Of a stretch of 64,000 nt of DNA, positions 1-10,300 are shown in pieces. The stretch's first letter is position 1. Each line of letters opens with the position of its first letter. The translations under genes and the position numbers were made by a program. Source of the stretch: Bacteroidia bacterium (lineage in GTDB: Bacteria; Bacteroidota; Bacteroidia; Flavobacteriales_D; Cryomorphaceae); the NCBI GenBank assembly GCA_030427905.1, contig JAUICL010000005.1, positions 1-64,000 on the forward strand, given 5' to 3'. The notes below the pieces were generated by a model. It was not told the DNA's origin. It did not search any database and worked only from the letters and a program-made list of their open reading frames with translations.

Positions 1-1131
1 ACTTACACAGCTAGCAACAGCACAGCGCAGTGGACGCTTGAGAACGCCGCTGGATGCGATAGCATCGTAACACTTGACTTGACTATCCTTGAGTCTACAG
101 AGTCTGAACTCAACATTACCGAGTGTGACACCTACACATTGAACGGTGTTGAATACGACGAATCAGGTGTTTACACACAATCGTTGGAAAATGCTGCTGG
201 TTGTGATTCAACAATCACATTGAACTTGACAATCCTTGAGTCTTCAGAACAAGACTTAGTTGAAACGGCTTGTGATTCTTACACGCTTAACGATGAGACT
301 TACACCGAGTCTGGTGAGTACCAACAAACACTCGAAAGCCAGAACGGATGTATTTTGACGATCAACCTAGATCTAACCATTCTTGAGTCTACTTCTGGAA
401 CGGATGTTCAGGAAGCTTGTGACTCATACACGTGGATTGACGGAGTAACATATACAGCTAGCAACAACTCAGCACAGTGGACGCTTGAAAACGCTGCCGG
501 ATGTGATAGCATCGTAACGCTTGACTTGACTATTCTTGAGTCGACTGAATCGGAGTTGAACATCACAGAATGTGATACATACACGCTCAACGATGTGGTA
601 TACGACGCTACAGGGGTTTACACCCAAGAATTGTTGAATGCTGCTGGTTGTGACTCAACCATTACGTTGAACTTGACGATTCTTGAGTCTACAGAGTCTG
701 AGTTCATCGAAACGGCTTGTGATTCCTACACGCTGAATGATGAGACTTACGCAGAATCTGGTGTCTTCACTCAGTCGTTGACTAACGCTGCTGGTTGTGA
801 CTCGACTATCACACTATTCCTAACAATCCTTGAGTCTACTTCTGGAACTGACGTTCAGGAAGCTTGTGACTCGTACACTTGGATCGATGGTAACACATAC
901 ACAGCCAGCAACAACTCAGCTCAGTGGACGCTGGTGAACGCCGCTGGATGTGATAGCCTTGTAACGCTTGACTTGACTATTCTTGAGTCTTCCAACTCAT
1001 TTGAGTCTGTAAGTGCCTGTGTATCGTACGAGTGGAACGGGCAAGTGTACAACCAAAGTGGTATCTACACATTTGAAACTACAAATGCAGCCGGGTGCGA
1101 TAGTATCGCAACGCTCGACCTTACGCTGAAT
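1..1131 (+). repeat. Higher-order coding repeat, period 447 bp
   Basis: The repeats of the first gene come in three subtypes in a fixed order: one with CDTYTL, one with ACDSYTLNDETY, one with ACDSYTWIDG plus QWTL. The trio occurs twice in full (for example GATGTTCAGGAAGCTTGTGA near 403 and its match GACGTTCAGGAAGCTTGTGA near 850, exactly 447 bp apart), preceded by a partial unit and followed by a diverged last repeat (CVSYEWNG). Nucleotide identity between trios is high, which suggests recent unequal crossing-over or gene conversion. Confidence 0.85.
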
Positions 1132-4050
1132 GGTCCTGACTGTTTCTCTGATGAAGATTGTGAAAACTTCCAAGCATTCTACGTGAACCATGGTTCGGGT
1201 GTAGAAGGGTCTGATCTATATGCTGTTGAGTTTGTAGGTGGCGACGCAGTCTTCACTTATGAAACAAGTGTTGAATTCGAAGCTCATATCGCTTACAATG
1301 AAGTAGACGAAATTGTCTACCTCGTGAATGCGAATGGTTCATTCATCAGAGCATATGACCCATCATCTAACCAATTCCTGGGAGACCTGAATCTTGCAGG
1401 TGGTATCAATGAATTATATGCGGTAGTTTACGATCCACAACTCGAGCTGATTTATGTGGGAGATGCCGGTGATGACGAAATTTACTCGATCAACCCGAAT
1501 GGAGATGGATCGTACAGCTACTACGCTGAAGGTCCAATCCAAGGTGGAGACTTGGCAATTCAAAACGGTGAAATGTACCTGGCAACACGTCAAGGAAACA
1601 AGCTGTACCAAATCGTTGAAGGAGGCTCTCCTATCCTTGTAGGTGACATTCCTGCAGAAGTAAATGGTATGGCTGCAGCTAAGAATGGTACAGACCTCAT
1701 CACAACAAACTTTGGATCAGACATCCTGACTCAAGTTTCTAGTGGGGATGCATCTACAATCACTTCGTTCCAAGCCATTCTAGATGGTGAGCCTTTCACA
1801 CTCAATAATGGTGACTTCACATCTGGATGTACTGATGGAAATGATGATGATGTGTGTGAAGATTTCAAGCTCTTCTACCTTGCGAATGGCACAGCAGGTG
1901 TTGACAACGGAACTGTATTTGAACTTGAGATTAATGGCGGAGAAGCAAAGTTGATCGAAAGATTTAATGCTGGAATGGCCGGTCACCTTGCCGTGAATGG
2001 GGAGAATGGAGACTTCTACGTGATCGCTGCAAGCGGATTGGAAATTAAAACCTTCGATGCCGCTGGTACATTAATCCAGACTTCACCTATCGATGGATTG
2101 AACAGCACTTACGCTATGGCTTGGGATCCTGCTGACAACAAAGTATATGTTGGATCAGCCAATGCCGACAAAGTGTACAAGCTCGATCCAACTACAGGAT
2201 TCTACACTGTATTTGCTGAAAATGTGCCGGTAAATGGTGGTGACCTTGTAGTTCGTGGAGATCAAGTAATCCTTATCCAACGTGCTGGTAGCGGATCGAT
2301 CATGTATGATATTACATCAGGCGATGAAGTGTTTATCTCAAACATCGCTACCAATGTGAACGGAGCTTCTGAAACTGCTGCCGGTAATATCATTGTAGCA
2401 CATGGTGGTGGAACCAGTGAGTTCATTATCTATGATGAGAATGGTGCAGAGCTGGAAACGCTTCTTGCTGTTGATGAGTTTGATCAACTCTTCACACTTC
2501 AGAATGGTGATATGGCTGGAGCATGCTATAGTTCAAACCCAGTTGAAGAATGTGAGTACACCTTGTTCTACTCTGATGATTCGAATGATGGAAGTGGTAC
2601 TGACATCTACTCAATGACGATAAACGAAGACAATACAACTTCAAATACGCTTTTAACTACGGTTGACTATGCATCACATGGTATAGCTTACGATAACAAT
2701 GGATTGTTGTACATCTTGAACACTCCAGCAGGTTCGTACATCGTGTGGGATGTGACAACAAACAGTTTGGCTGGTGGCCCGATCAACATCGAAACTGCTG
2801 GTGGAACCAACGTTATTAAAACACCTACAGCAGTGTTCAGAGATGGTGTGCTCTATGTAGGGTCTGCACAAACCAACGAAGTGTACGCAGTAAATCCTGC
2901 TACTGGGGTTGCGTCTAATCTTTTACCTGCCATTGTTTCTGGTGGTGACCTACTGTTTGACGACAACGATGATCTATGGATTGTGAATCGTGGACAAAAG
3001 AGATTCACTAACCTGACTGGTGGTGGCACCTTCCAAATACCAGCTCTCTCAAACATGCTAGGTGCTGCACTTCTTGACAATGGAAACTTTGCCGTAGCAA
3101 ATGGAGACCTTGGATCAAACATCTACGAAGTGGATCCGGTAGCTCAAGGAATTACAGGTGTAGTTTACGACACAGGATTGGCTCAGTACTGGGGTGACCT
3201 TACTGCGGGATGTGTTCAAGGTGAGTCTGGTGGAGAAACGCCAGGTGGATGTTATGCATCTGAAATCTTTGAATACGCTCCAGGAACTAAATACAATGGT
3301 GGTGTGATCGATGCAATTCGTACCATTGGAGAGAATGCACTCGGTGAGCCAGAAGGTACGGATGAGTTCGTATTTGCTTCACTAGGATACGGAGATGGAG
3401 AAACTGATGGATTCATCATCCTAGGCTTTGATGGAATCGTGATCAATGGTCTTGGAGATGACATTGAAGTAATCGAAACGAGCTTCAACAACCCTGGTTG
3501 TGATGCTTACCCAGAATACGTAGATGTGTATGTCTCAGAAAATGGTGTAGACTACTACAACGCTGGAACAGTGTGTAAGTCTGAAAACACAGTAGACATC
3601 TCAGATGCCGAGCCAGAAGCTGGACACCCACTGACGGCTGTGACGCATGTGAAACTCGTAACGCGTGTAGACTTGAGTACTTCGCCTGATGGATTTGATG
3701 TAGACGGTGTGATCGCACTACACAACTGCGAAGGCCAAGCTCAACCACAGGCAATCGCCATGGAAGACAACAATGAATTAGGAAACGCTCAAAGTCTCTT
3801 GAGCTCATTCCCTAACCCAGTTGCCGATCAATCTACTGTTAGTTTCACGGTTTACGAAAATCAAAGATCAACACTGGCAGTTTACGATATGAATGGTAGA
3901 CTGGTAGAGACATTGTTTAGCCAAGAAGCTCAAGCGAATGAAGAGTATAGATTCAGCTTCAACGCGAGCAACTTGCCAAACGGTGTTTACATATACAGAT
4001 TGACTGCGCAAAATGAAACTGTCATCGACAAATTCATGATCGCACGTTAA
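1..4050 (+). CDS. Giant T9SS-secreted surface protein with ACDSYTW-type repeats, 5' partial
   Basis: The frame is open from the first base, so the N-terminus and signal peptide lie upstream; 1349 codons are visible. From the left: about seven and a half repeats of roughly 47-50 residues, each with a conserved CDSYT motif and an NAAGCDS motif (to about base 1130); three modules of about 250 residues that look like beta-propeller (NHL/SMP-like) blades, with recurring LYVGD, YAxGP and GGDL motifs (bases about 1150-1830, 1850-2540, 2550-3220); a Cys-containing domain starting at GGCYASEIF (about 3240-3720); and a C-terminal T9SS type A sorting domain (SSFPNPVADQ, NGVYIYRL, ending KFMIAR). Such repeats and tails are typical of Bacteroidota gliding or surface adhesins. 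Binding partner unknown. It shares modules with the next gene. Family assignment is confident, function is not. Confidence 0.9.
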   Translation, partial: TYTASNSTAQWTLENAAGCDSIVTLDLTILESTESELNITECDTYTLNGVEYDESGVYTQSLENAAGCDSTITLNLTILESSEQDLVETACDSYTLNDETYTESGEYQQTLESQNGCILTINLDLTILESTSGTDVQEACDSYTWIDGVTYTASNNSAQWTLENAAGCDSIVTLDLTILESTESELNITECDTYTLNDVVYDATGVYTQELLNAAGCDSTITLNLTILESTESEFIETACDSYTLNDETYAESGVFTQSLTNAAGCDSTITLFLTILESTSGTDVQEACDSYTWIDGNTYTASNNSAQWTLVNAAGCDSLVTLDLTILESSNSFESVSACVSYEWNGQVYNQSGIYTFETTNAAGCDSIATLDLTLNGPDCFSDEDCENFQAFYVNHGSGVEGSDLYAVEFVGGDAVFTYETSVEFEAHIAYNEVDEIVYLVNANGSFIRAYDPSSNQFLGDLNLAGGINELYAVVYDPQLELIYVGDAGDDEIYSINPNGDGSYSYYAEGPIQGGDLAIQNGEMYLATRQGNKLYQIVEGGSPILVGDIPAEVNGMAAAKNGTDLITTNFGSDILTQVSSGDASTITSFQAILDGEPFTLNNGDFTSGCTDGNDDDVCEDFKLFYLANGTAGVDNGTVFELEINGGEAKLIERFNAGMAGHLAVNGENGDFYVIAASGLEIKTFDAAGTLIQTSPIDGLNSTYAMAWDPADNKVYVGSANADKVYKLDPTTGFYTVFAENVPVNGGDLVVRGDQVILIQRAGSGSIMYDITSGDEVFISNIATNVNGASETAAGNIIVAHGGGTSEFIIYDENGAELETLLAVDEFDQLFTLQNGDMAGACYSSNPVEECEYTLFYSDDSNDGSGTDIYSMTINEDNTTSNTLLTTVDYASHGIAYDNNGLLYILNTPAGSYIVWDVTTNSLAGGPINIETAGGTNVIKTPTAVFRDGVLYVGSAQTNEVYAVNPATGVASNLLPAIVSGGDLLFDDNDDLWIVNRGQKRFTNLTGGGTFQIPALSNMLGAALLDNGNFAVANGDLGSNIYEVDPVAQGITGVVYDTGLAQYWGDLTAGCVQGESGGETPGGCYASEIFEYAPGTKYNGGVIDAIRTIGENALGEPEGTDEFVFASLGYGDGETDGFIILGFDGIVINGLGDDIEVIETSFNNPGCDAYPEYVDVYVSENGVDYYNAGTVCKSENTVDISDAEPEAGHPLTAVTHVKLVTRVDLSTSPDGFDVDGVIALHNCEGQAQPQAIAMEDNNELGNAQSLLSSFPNPVADQSTVSFTVYENQRSTLAVYDMNGRLVETLFSQEAQANEEYRFSFNASNLPNGVYIYRLTAQNETVIDKFMIAR

Positions 4051-4073
4051 GCTGAGATATTCGTTTCAGAAGG

Positions 4074-4106
4074 GCCCTTCGATTGATTTCGGAGGGCTTT
4101 TTTGAT
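4074..4106 (+). terminator. Rho-independent terminator after first surface gene
   Basis: Stem GCCCTTC / GGAGGGC (one G-T pair) with a short AT-rich loop followed by six T residues, 24 bases after the stop codon. Confidence 0.75.
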
Positions 4107-4129
4107 TTATCCCCTACAGAAACACCAAA

Positions 4130-4163
4130 ACGAACCGATCAATCCACACGACGAACCGATCAA
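4130..4163. promoter_or_regulatory. 13-bp direct repeat, likely regulator-binding site
   Basis: ACGAACCGATCAA occurs perfectly at 4130-4142 and again at 4151-4163. The 21-bp centre spacing is two helical turns, so two protein subunits would sit on the same DNA face. It lies about 150 bp upstream of the 2049-residue gene. The bound protein is unknown. Confidence 0.45.
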
Positions 4164-4313
4164 ATTCTCCTCCCAAAAAACATAGGTAACACCCAGTTAA
4201 CAATCACTTCATTTCATTAACTCGATCATAAGTATTCTCTAATCCTGAGAGAACGATGTCATAACGGCTTCACATTTCCTTTGTGACTCACTTTTTAACT
4301 AATCAAATTAGAA

Positions 4314-7300
4314 ATGAAACAGCCTTACGCGCTTAGTAAAAAACTTAAGCTGGCTTTTGCTGCAGTGGCCTTAGCCCCTGCCCTTGCAACGGCCCAGTAC
4401 GAGTTGCAAATTTTGCATGCTTCGGATCTTGAAGGTGGTGTAGACGCCATCGAACGAGCTCCTAACTTCGCAGCAATCGTAGACGCGATTGAAGAAGATT
4501 ACGCAAATACAGTAATTCTCTCTGCTGGAGACAACTACATTCCCGGACCATTCTTTAATGCAGCTGGAGATCAAGCTGTTTTCCGCGATGGTGGAGTGTT
4601 CAACGATTTTTACAACACGCTATTCGGAATCAACGCATATGATGGACTAAGAGAAGGAAATGGTCGTGTAGACATTTCTATCATGAACGCAATCGGTTTC
4701 GATGCTTCCGCTCTTGGAAATCACGAGTTTGATGCTGGAACTGATGCCGTTGAAACGATAATCATCCCAGATTTCCGCAGTCCTGCCGGACCATCTGCTG
4801 ACCGATGGGTTGGAGCACAGTTTCCATACCTAAGTGCAAACCTCGACTTCTCATCAAGCAGTTTGGCTGGAGTACATACCTCAGACATTATCGAGAGCAC
4901 TGAATTTGTCAGTGGACCAGATGAGTCTACAAACGAAGAGTCGGGAATTCCTAAAATCGCCCCTGCTACATTGATTGATGTAAATGGTGAGCTTATCGGA
5001 GTTGTCGGAGCTACTACCCCACTACTTGAAACAATCTCTTCTCCTGGCGAAGTATCAGTAATGATGCCTGGCACCAACGACATGGCTGCTCTTGCTGCTA
5101 TTCTTCAGCCAGTAATCGACGATATCGAAGCACTCGGTGTTGACAAAATCATTCTCGTATCTCACTTACAACAGTTTGCTTTAGAGCAAGAGTTGGCAAC
5201 ACTTCTTTCTGGTGTTGATATCATCATCGCTGGTGGTTCGGACTCGATCCTTGCCAATGAAGGTGATGATCTTCTACCAGAAGACGAAGGAAGTGTAGCC
5301 GAAGCCTACCCATTCGAAACTGCTGACGCTGATGCTAACCCAGTACTAATCGTTAGCACAAATGGTGAGTACAGCTATGTTGGTCGTTTGATCGTAAGTT
5401 TCGATGAAAATGGAGTTGTACTTCCAGGTTCTATCGATCCACTCAGCGGACCATATGTAACTACTGACGAGAAAGTAGCTGAGATCTACGGAGCAGATAT
5501 CGCCGATGCATTTGCCGAAGGATCAAAAGGTTCTTTGGTAGAATCGCTAACATCAGCAGTAAGCGGAGTAGTAATCGCAAAAGATGGAAACACTTTTGGA
5601 AACACAGAAGTCTTTCTTGACGGACGTCGTTCTCAAGTAAGAACACAAGAAACGAACTTGGGTAACTTCACTGCAGATGCCAACCTTTGGTTCGCTCAGC
5701 AAGTTGACCCTTCTACCGTTGTTTCTATCAAGAATGGTGGTGGTATACGTGCTGCTATCGGAGAAGTGGTTCAAAACGGTGATGACTTTGATTTCTTCCC
5801 GCCACAGGCAAATCCACTTTCTGGAAAAGAAGAAGGACAAATTTCACAACTCGACATCGAAAACTCGATGCGCTTTAACAACGGACTTTCACTTGTTACA
5901 CTTTCTGCTTCAGATCTACTGGCCATTATCGAGCACGGTGTAGCTGCATCTGCTCCAGGTGCGACCCCTGGTCAGTTCCCACAAGTAGGTGGTATCAAAT
6001 TTAGCTTCGACCCTTCTCTACCAGCTGGCGATCGCGTTCAGTCATTGGTTATCATCGACGAAGATGGAGAAGTAACTGAAATCGTAGTGAGCGAAGGAGA
6101 AGTAGTTGGCGACGCAGAAAGAACTTTCCGCGTGGTGACGCTTAACTTCCTTGCTGGTGGTGGAGATGGCTACCCATTCGACCTGCTTGCCGAAGATCAA
6201 GTAGATCTTTACGAAGAAGGAAATACACCAATGGAAGTTATTGAAGCAGGTGTTGCTGATTTTGCTACTGCTGGTACCGAGCAAGATGCTCTCGCTGAAT
6301 ACGCTGCTGCTGAATTTGACGAAGATGCTTTCGACATGGAAGAAACTCCTGTCGAAGAAGATGAGCGAATTCAAAACTTGATGTACCGCGCCGACGAAGT
6401 AATTCCTTCTCAGCTTGTAACAGTAGAGTTTGCCGAAGAATTCACTTACGTTTCTGAAGATAGTGAATTGGCTATTATTGATATCGATGTGACCAATCTG
6501 GGTTCTGAAAATGCTGAAATCGCGCTTATGACTTCGGCTGCTGGAACGGCAATGGAAGGTGTTAACTTCGAAATGCCAGCTTCTATCATGGTTGCTCCAG
6601 GTTATTCTGAACTGAGTATTGAAGTAACCATTCTCGATGATGATATGGTAGGTGGAACATTCATCGCCTTCCAATTTGACGAAGAAATGGTGAATGTAGA
6701 AGGTGAAGAAATCCACACGGTATTGATCGCCGACAACGACAATGAAATCGTTGAAGCGCCGCTTTACCCTGGTATCCAAATGAACCTACTTGCCAGCCTT
6801 GAGACTCCAGAAGAGGCTGTAGCTGAAATTTCAGCTCACGATCCTGTTTCTCAAAGACTATTCGTAACGAACTCAGAAGACAACCAGCTTTTGGTATTCG
6901 ACTTTTCCAACCCAACAGTAAGCAACATCATCAACACAATCGAAATCGATGAGTTTGGTGGTGGAATCAATTCAGTTGCTGTTGCAAACGGAATTGTAGC
7001 TATCGCTGTAGAAGGTGAAGAAACAGGTGTAAGAGGAAAAATCGTTTTCACAGATGTAGACGGAAACGTTCTCAACGAAGTGGAAGCCGGTTTCCTTCCC
7101 GATATGGTAACTTTCAACAACGCAGGCGACAAAGTGCTTGTAGCCAACGAAGGTGAGCCAAACGATGATTACGATCTCGATCCAGAAGGTTCAATTACGA
7201 TTATCGACATCTCTGGTGGTGTAGAAGCTGCAGTAGCATCAGAAGCTACCTTCAATGCATTTGACGATCAAATCGACGCCCTTAGAGCTGCTGGTGTTCG

Positions 7301-10300
7301 GATTTTCGGCCCAGGTGCAAGCGTTTCTCAAGATCTAGAGCCAGAGTACATCACGGTTTCTTCTGACGACGCTACAGCATACGTTGCCCTTCAGGAAAAC
7401 AATGCTCTAGCTATTGTAGACATAGCTACTGCAACTGTTACAGAAATTCGTCCACTTGGGTTCAAAGACCACAGCATGGTGGCTAACCAGTTGGATGCTT
7501 CAGATAGATCAGAAGGTCTATTCATGGCCGCATGGGAAAACGTGGTTGGAATGTACCACCCTGATGGAATGACTCGATTCACCATTGATGGTCAAGACTA
7601 CATCATCACAGCCAATGAAGGTGACTCACGCGACTACGACGAGTACGCCGAAGAAGAGCGTGTTAAAGATCTAGATCTCGATGAAACTGTTTTCCCTTAC
7701 GGTGATATCCTTCAGCGAGATGAACTTCTTGGAAGACTGACAGTGACCACTGCTAATGGTGATACAGACGGAGATGGTGACTTTGATACGATCTACGCTT
7801 TCGGTGGACGTTCATTCACAATCTGGAATGCGACGACTGGTGAGATAGTTTACGACAGCGGAGACCTACTTGAGTCAATCGTAGCTCAAGACCCAGTATG
7901 GAGTGAGTTCTTTAATTCAACAGATGATGAACTAGAATTAATGAACCGTTCAGACAACAAAGGTCCTGAGCCAGAAGGTGTAATTACTGGTCAGATTGGT
8001 GACAAACTTTACGCTTTTGTAATTCTTGAGCGTATGGGTGGTGTTGTTGCATTCGACATCAGCAACCCAGCTGCACCGCAGTTCATTCAGTACTTGAACA
8101 CTCGTGATCAGGAAGACGGTGAAGCAGGTGACCTTGCTCCTGAAGGAATCCTATTCGTAGAAGCTGCTAACAGCCCAACAGGTGGAAACATCTTGGTAAT
8201 CTCTAACGAAGTGAGCGGAACTATTTCGGTTATTTCTCTTGACGATCAAGTATCTCCTACTCTACCTAACTGCGACGACTTCGCTTACTACTTGAGCGAC
8301 GTTGTAAACGGTTCTTCTACCATCTACGGAGTTGAATTGACTGAGTCGGGTACTGCCGAGCTTACTGCTCTTAAGTCAATCGACTACCCAGTGCACATTG
8401 CTTTCAACGAAGTTGATGGATTGCTTTACACGCTCAAATCTACCAACGGAGCTATCAGAACACTTGATGTAAGCGTTGTAGATGGTGAGCTATCGCCTGA
8501 AGTGATGCTCGACATTCCACTTACAGCAGTTACTACAGCTACTTTCACAAATGATGGTGACTTGGTAATCGGAGATGAGATCACTGATGAGCTTTATATT
8601 GTTGATCCAAATGATGGAACTACAGCACTATACGCCGATGGAGCTATTCGCGGTGGAGACATTGAGTTTGACGAAGATGGAAATCTTTACCTAGCTACAA
8701 GAGAAGGTGGTCTATTGTACAACGTGATCCCTGTTCTTGACAATATGGTAATCGGAACTGTTCCAAGCTTAGTGACTGGAATGGCGCTTACAGCCGACGC
8801 TAAACTTATCGTATCGGCGAGCGGTGCAGGCGTACTTGAGTCGAGATTAGTTGATGGATCAGTTTCTGACAGCTATACCCTTCTCCTTGATGGTGAAGCT
8901 TTCACAACATCAAACGGTGACCTTGCTTCAGGATGTGCTTCCCCTCAAGAAAACGAAGGAGACTGCGATGCCTTCAGCACATACTACGTAAACCACGGCC
9001 CAGGTGTATCTGGAACCGATGTGTACAGCGTGATGTTTTCAGGAGATGAAGCGTTGATGACATTCAAGACGAATGTGACCTTCCAGGCTCACATCGCTTT
9101 CGACGCAATGCTCAACACGCTTTACCTTGTAAATGCTAACGGTTCCTTCGTTCGTGCTTACGATCCAGGAGCAGGAGTTTTCCTAGGCGATCTTCCAATT
9201 GCTGGTGGTATCTCTTCGCTTTACGCGGCGGTTTACAACCAAGAAGACGGTTTGTTATACGTAGGTGACGACGGAGCCAATGAAATCTACACAATAGATC
9301 TCGGAACTGGTGTTGCTACTTACTACGCTAACGGTCCTGTTGGTGGTGGAGACTTGATCCTTCAAGGTGATGGACTATACCTGGTAACACGAACAGGAAA
9401 TAAGCTATATGAAGTAATTGCTGGTGATGACCCTGTACTTGTTGGAAACATTCCAAACAAAGTAAACGGTGGTGCTCGTGCCAACAACCAAACGTCTATC
9501 ATCACAGCTCACTTTGATGGAACTGCTTTCGTAGAAACCGCAATTGCTGATGCTTCTACTATCGGTTCTTACACGGCCATCCTTGATGGTGAAGTGTTCT
9601 TGATGAAAAACGGAGATATGGCTGCCGGCTGTGCTGATGACGCTCCAGTTATCGATTGTCCAGCCCCAGGTCAATGCTACGCTACTTCTGCCACTTACGT
9701 GCAAGGAACTGACATCAATGGAAATCCAATTGCACCAAACAGAACAGACGCTATGAATTCAATCGGTATGCCTGAGCGCACTGACGAAATCGTGTTTACT
9801 TCTCTTGGATTTGGTGGTAGCTTGACATTCCAATTCGAAGGAAGCGTTCCAAACCTAGAAGGGGATGACATCGAAGTAGTAGAAACTTCATTCAACAACC
9901 CTGGGTGTGAATACTTCCCAGAGTATGCTGACGTAGAAGTATCTCAAGATGGAACAACTTGGTACTACATCGGAACAGTTTGTAAAGGTGATCCGTTTGT
10001 AGACATCAGTGATGCTGAGGTAGCTCTTGACTGTGTGACGCAAGTGCGCGTAAGCAACAATGATGAGCTTACTACTGCCCTGGATGGATTTGATGTGGAT
10101 GGTGTGGTAGCGCTTCACAACTGTATCGACGATTTGATTTCTGACAATGACTCTACAGAGGAAGAAACAGATGAAGCCATCGTAGAACTAGATGCTGAAC
10201 TCACTTCAGAGCTTACATCATTCCCTAATCCTACTACTGGTTCTGCTCTCGTGACATTCACAAGCGCAACAACCGGGTACACTACTGTAGACGTTTACGA

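Noticed and set aside
1-1131. Short regularly spaced repeats reminiscent of a CRISPR array
   Set aside because: The repeats are in frame, encode a protein and have no spacer-like unique DNA; period about 147 bp.
6042-6779. 245-residue minus-strand reading frame
   Set aside because: Lies wholly inside the giant plus-strand gene and shows no domain; an antisense shadow caused by codon bias.
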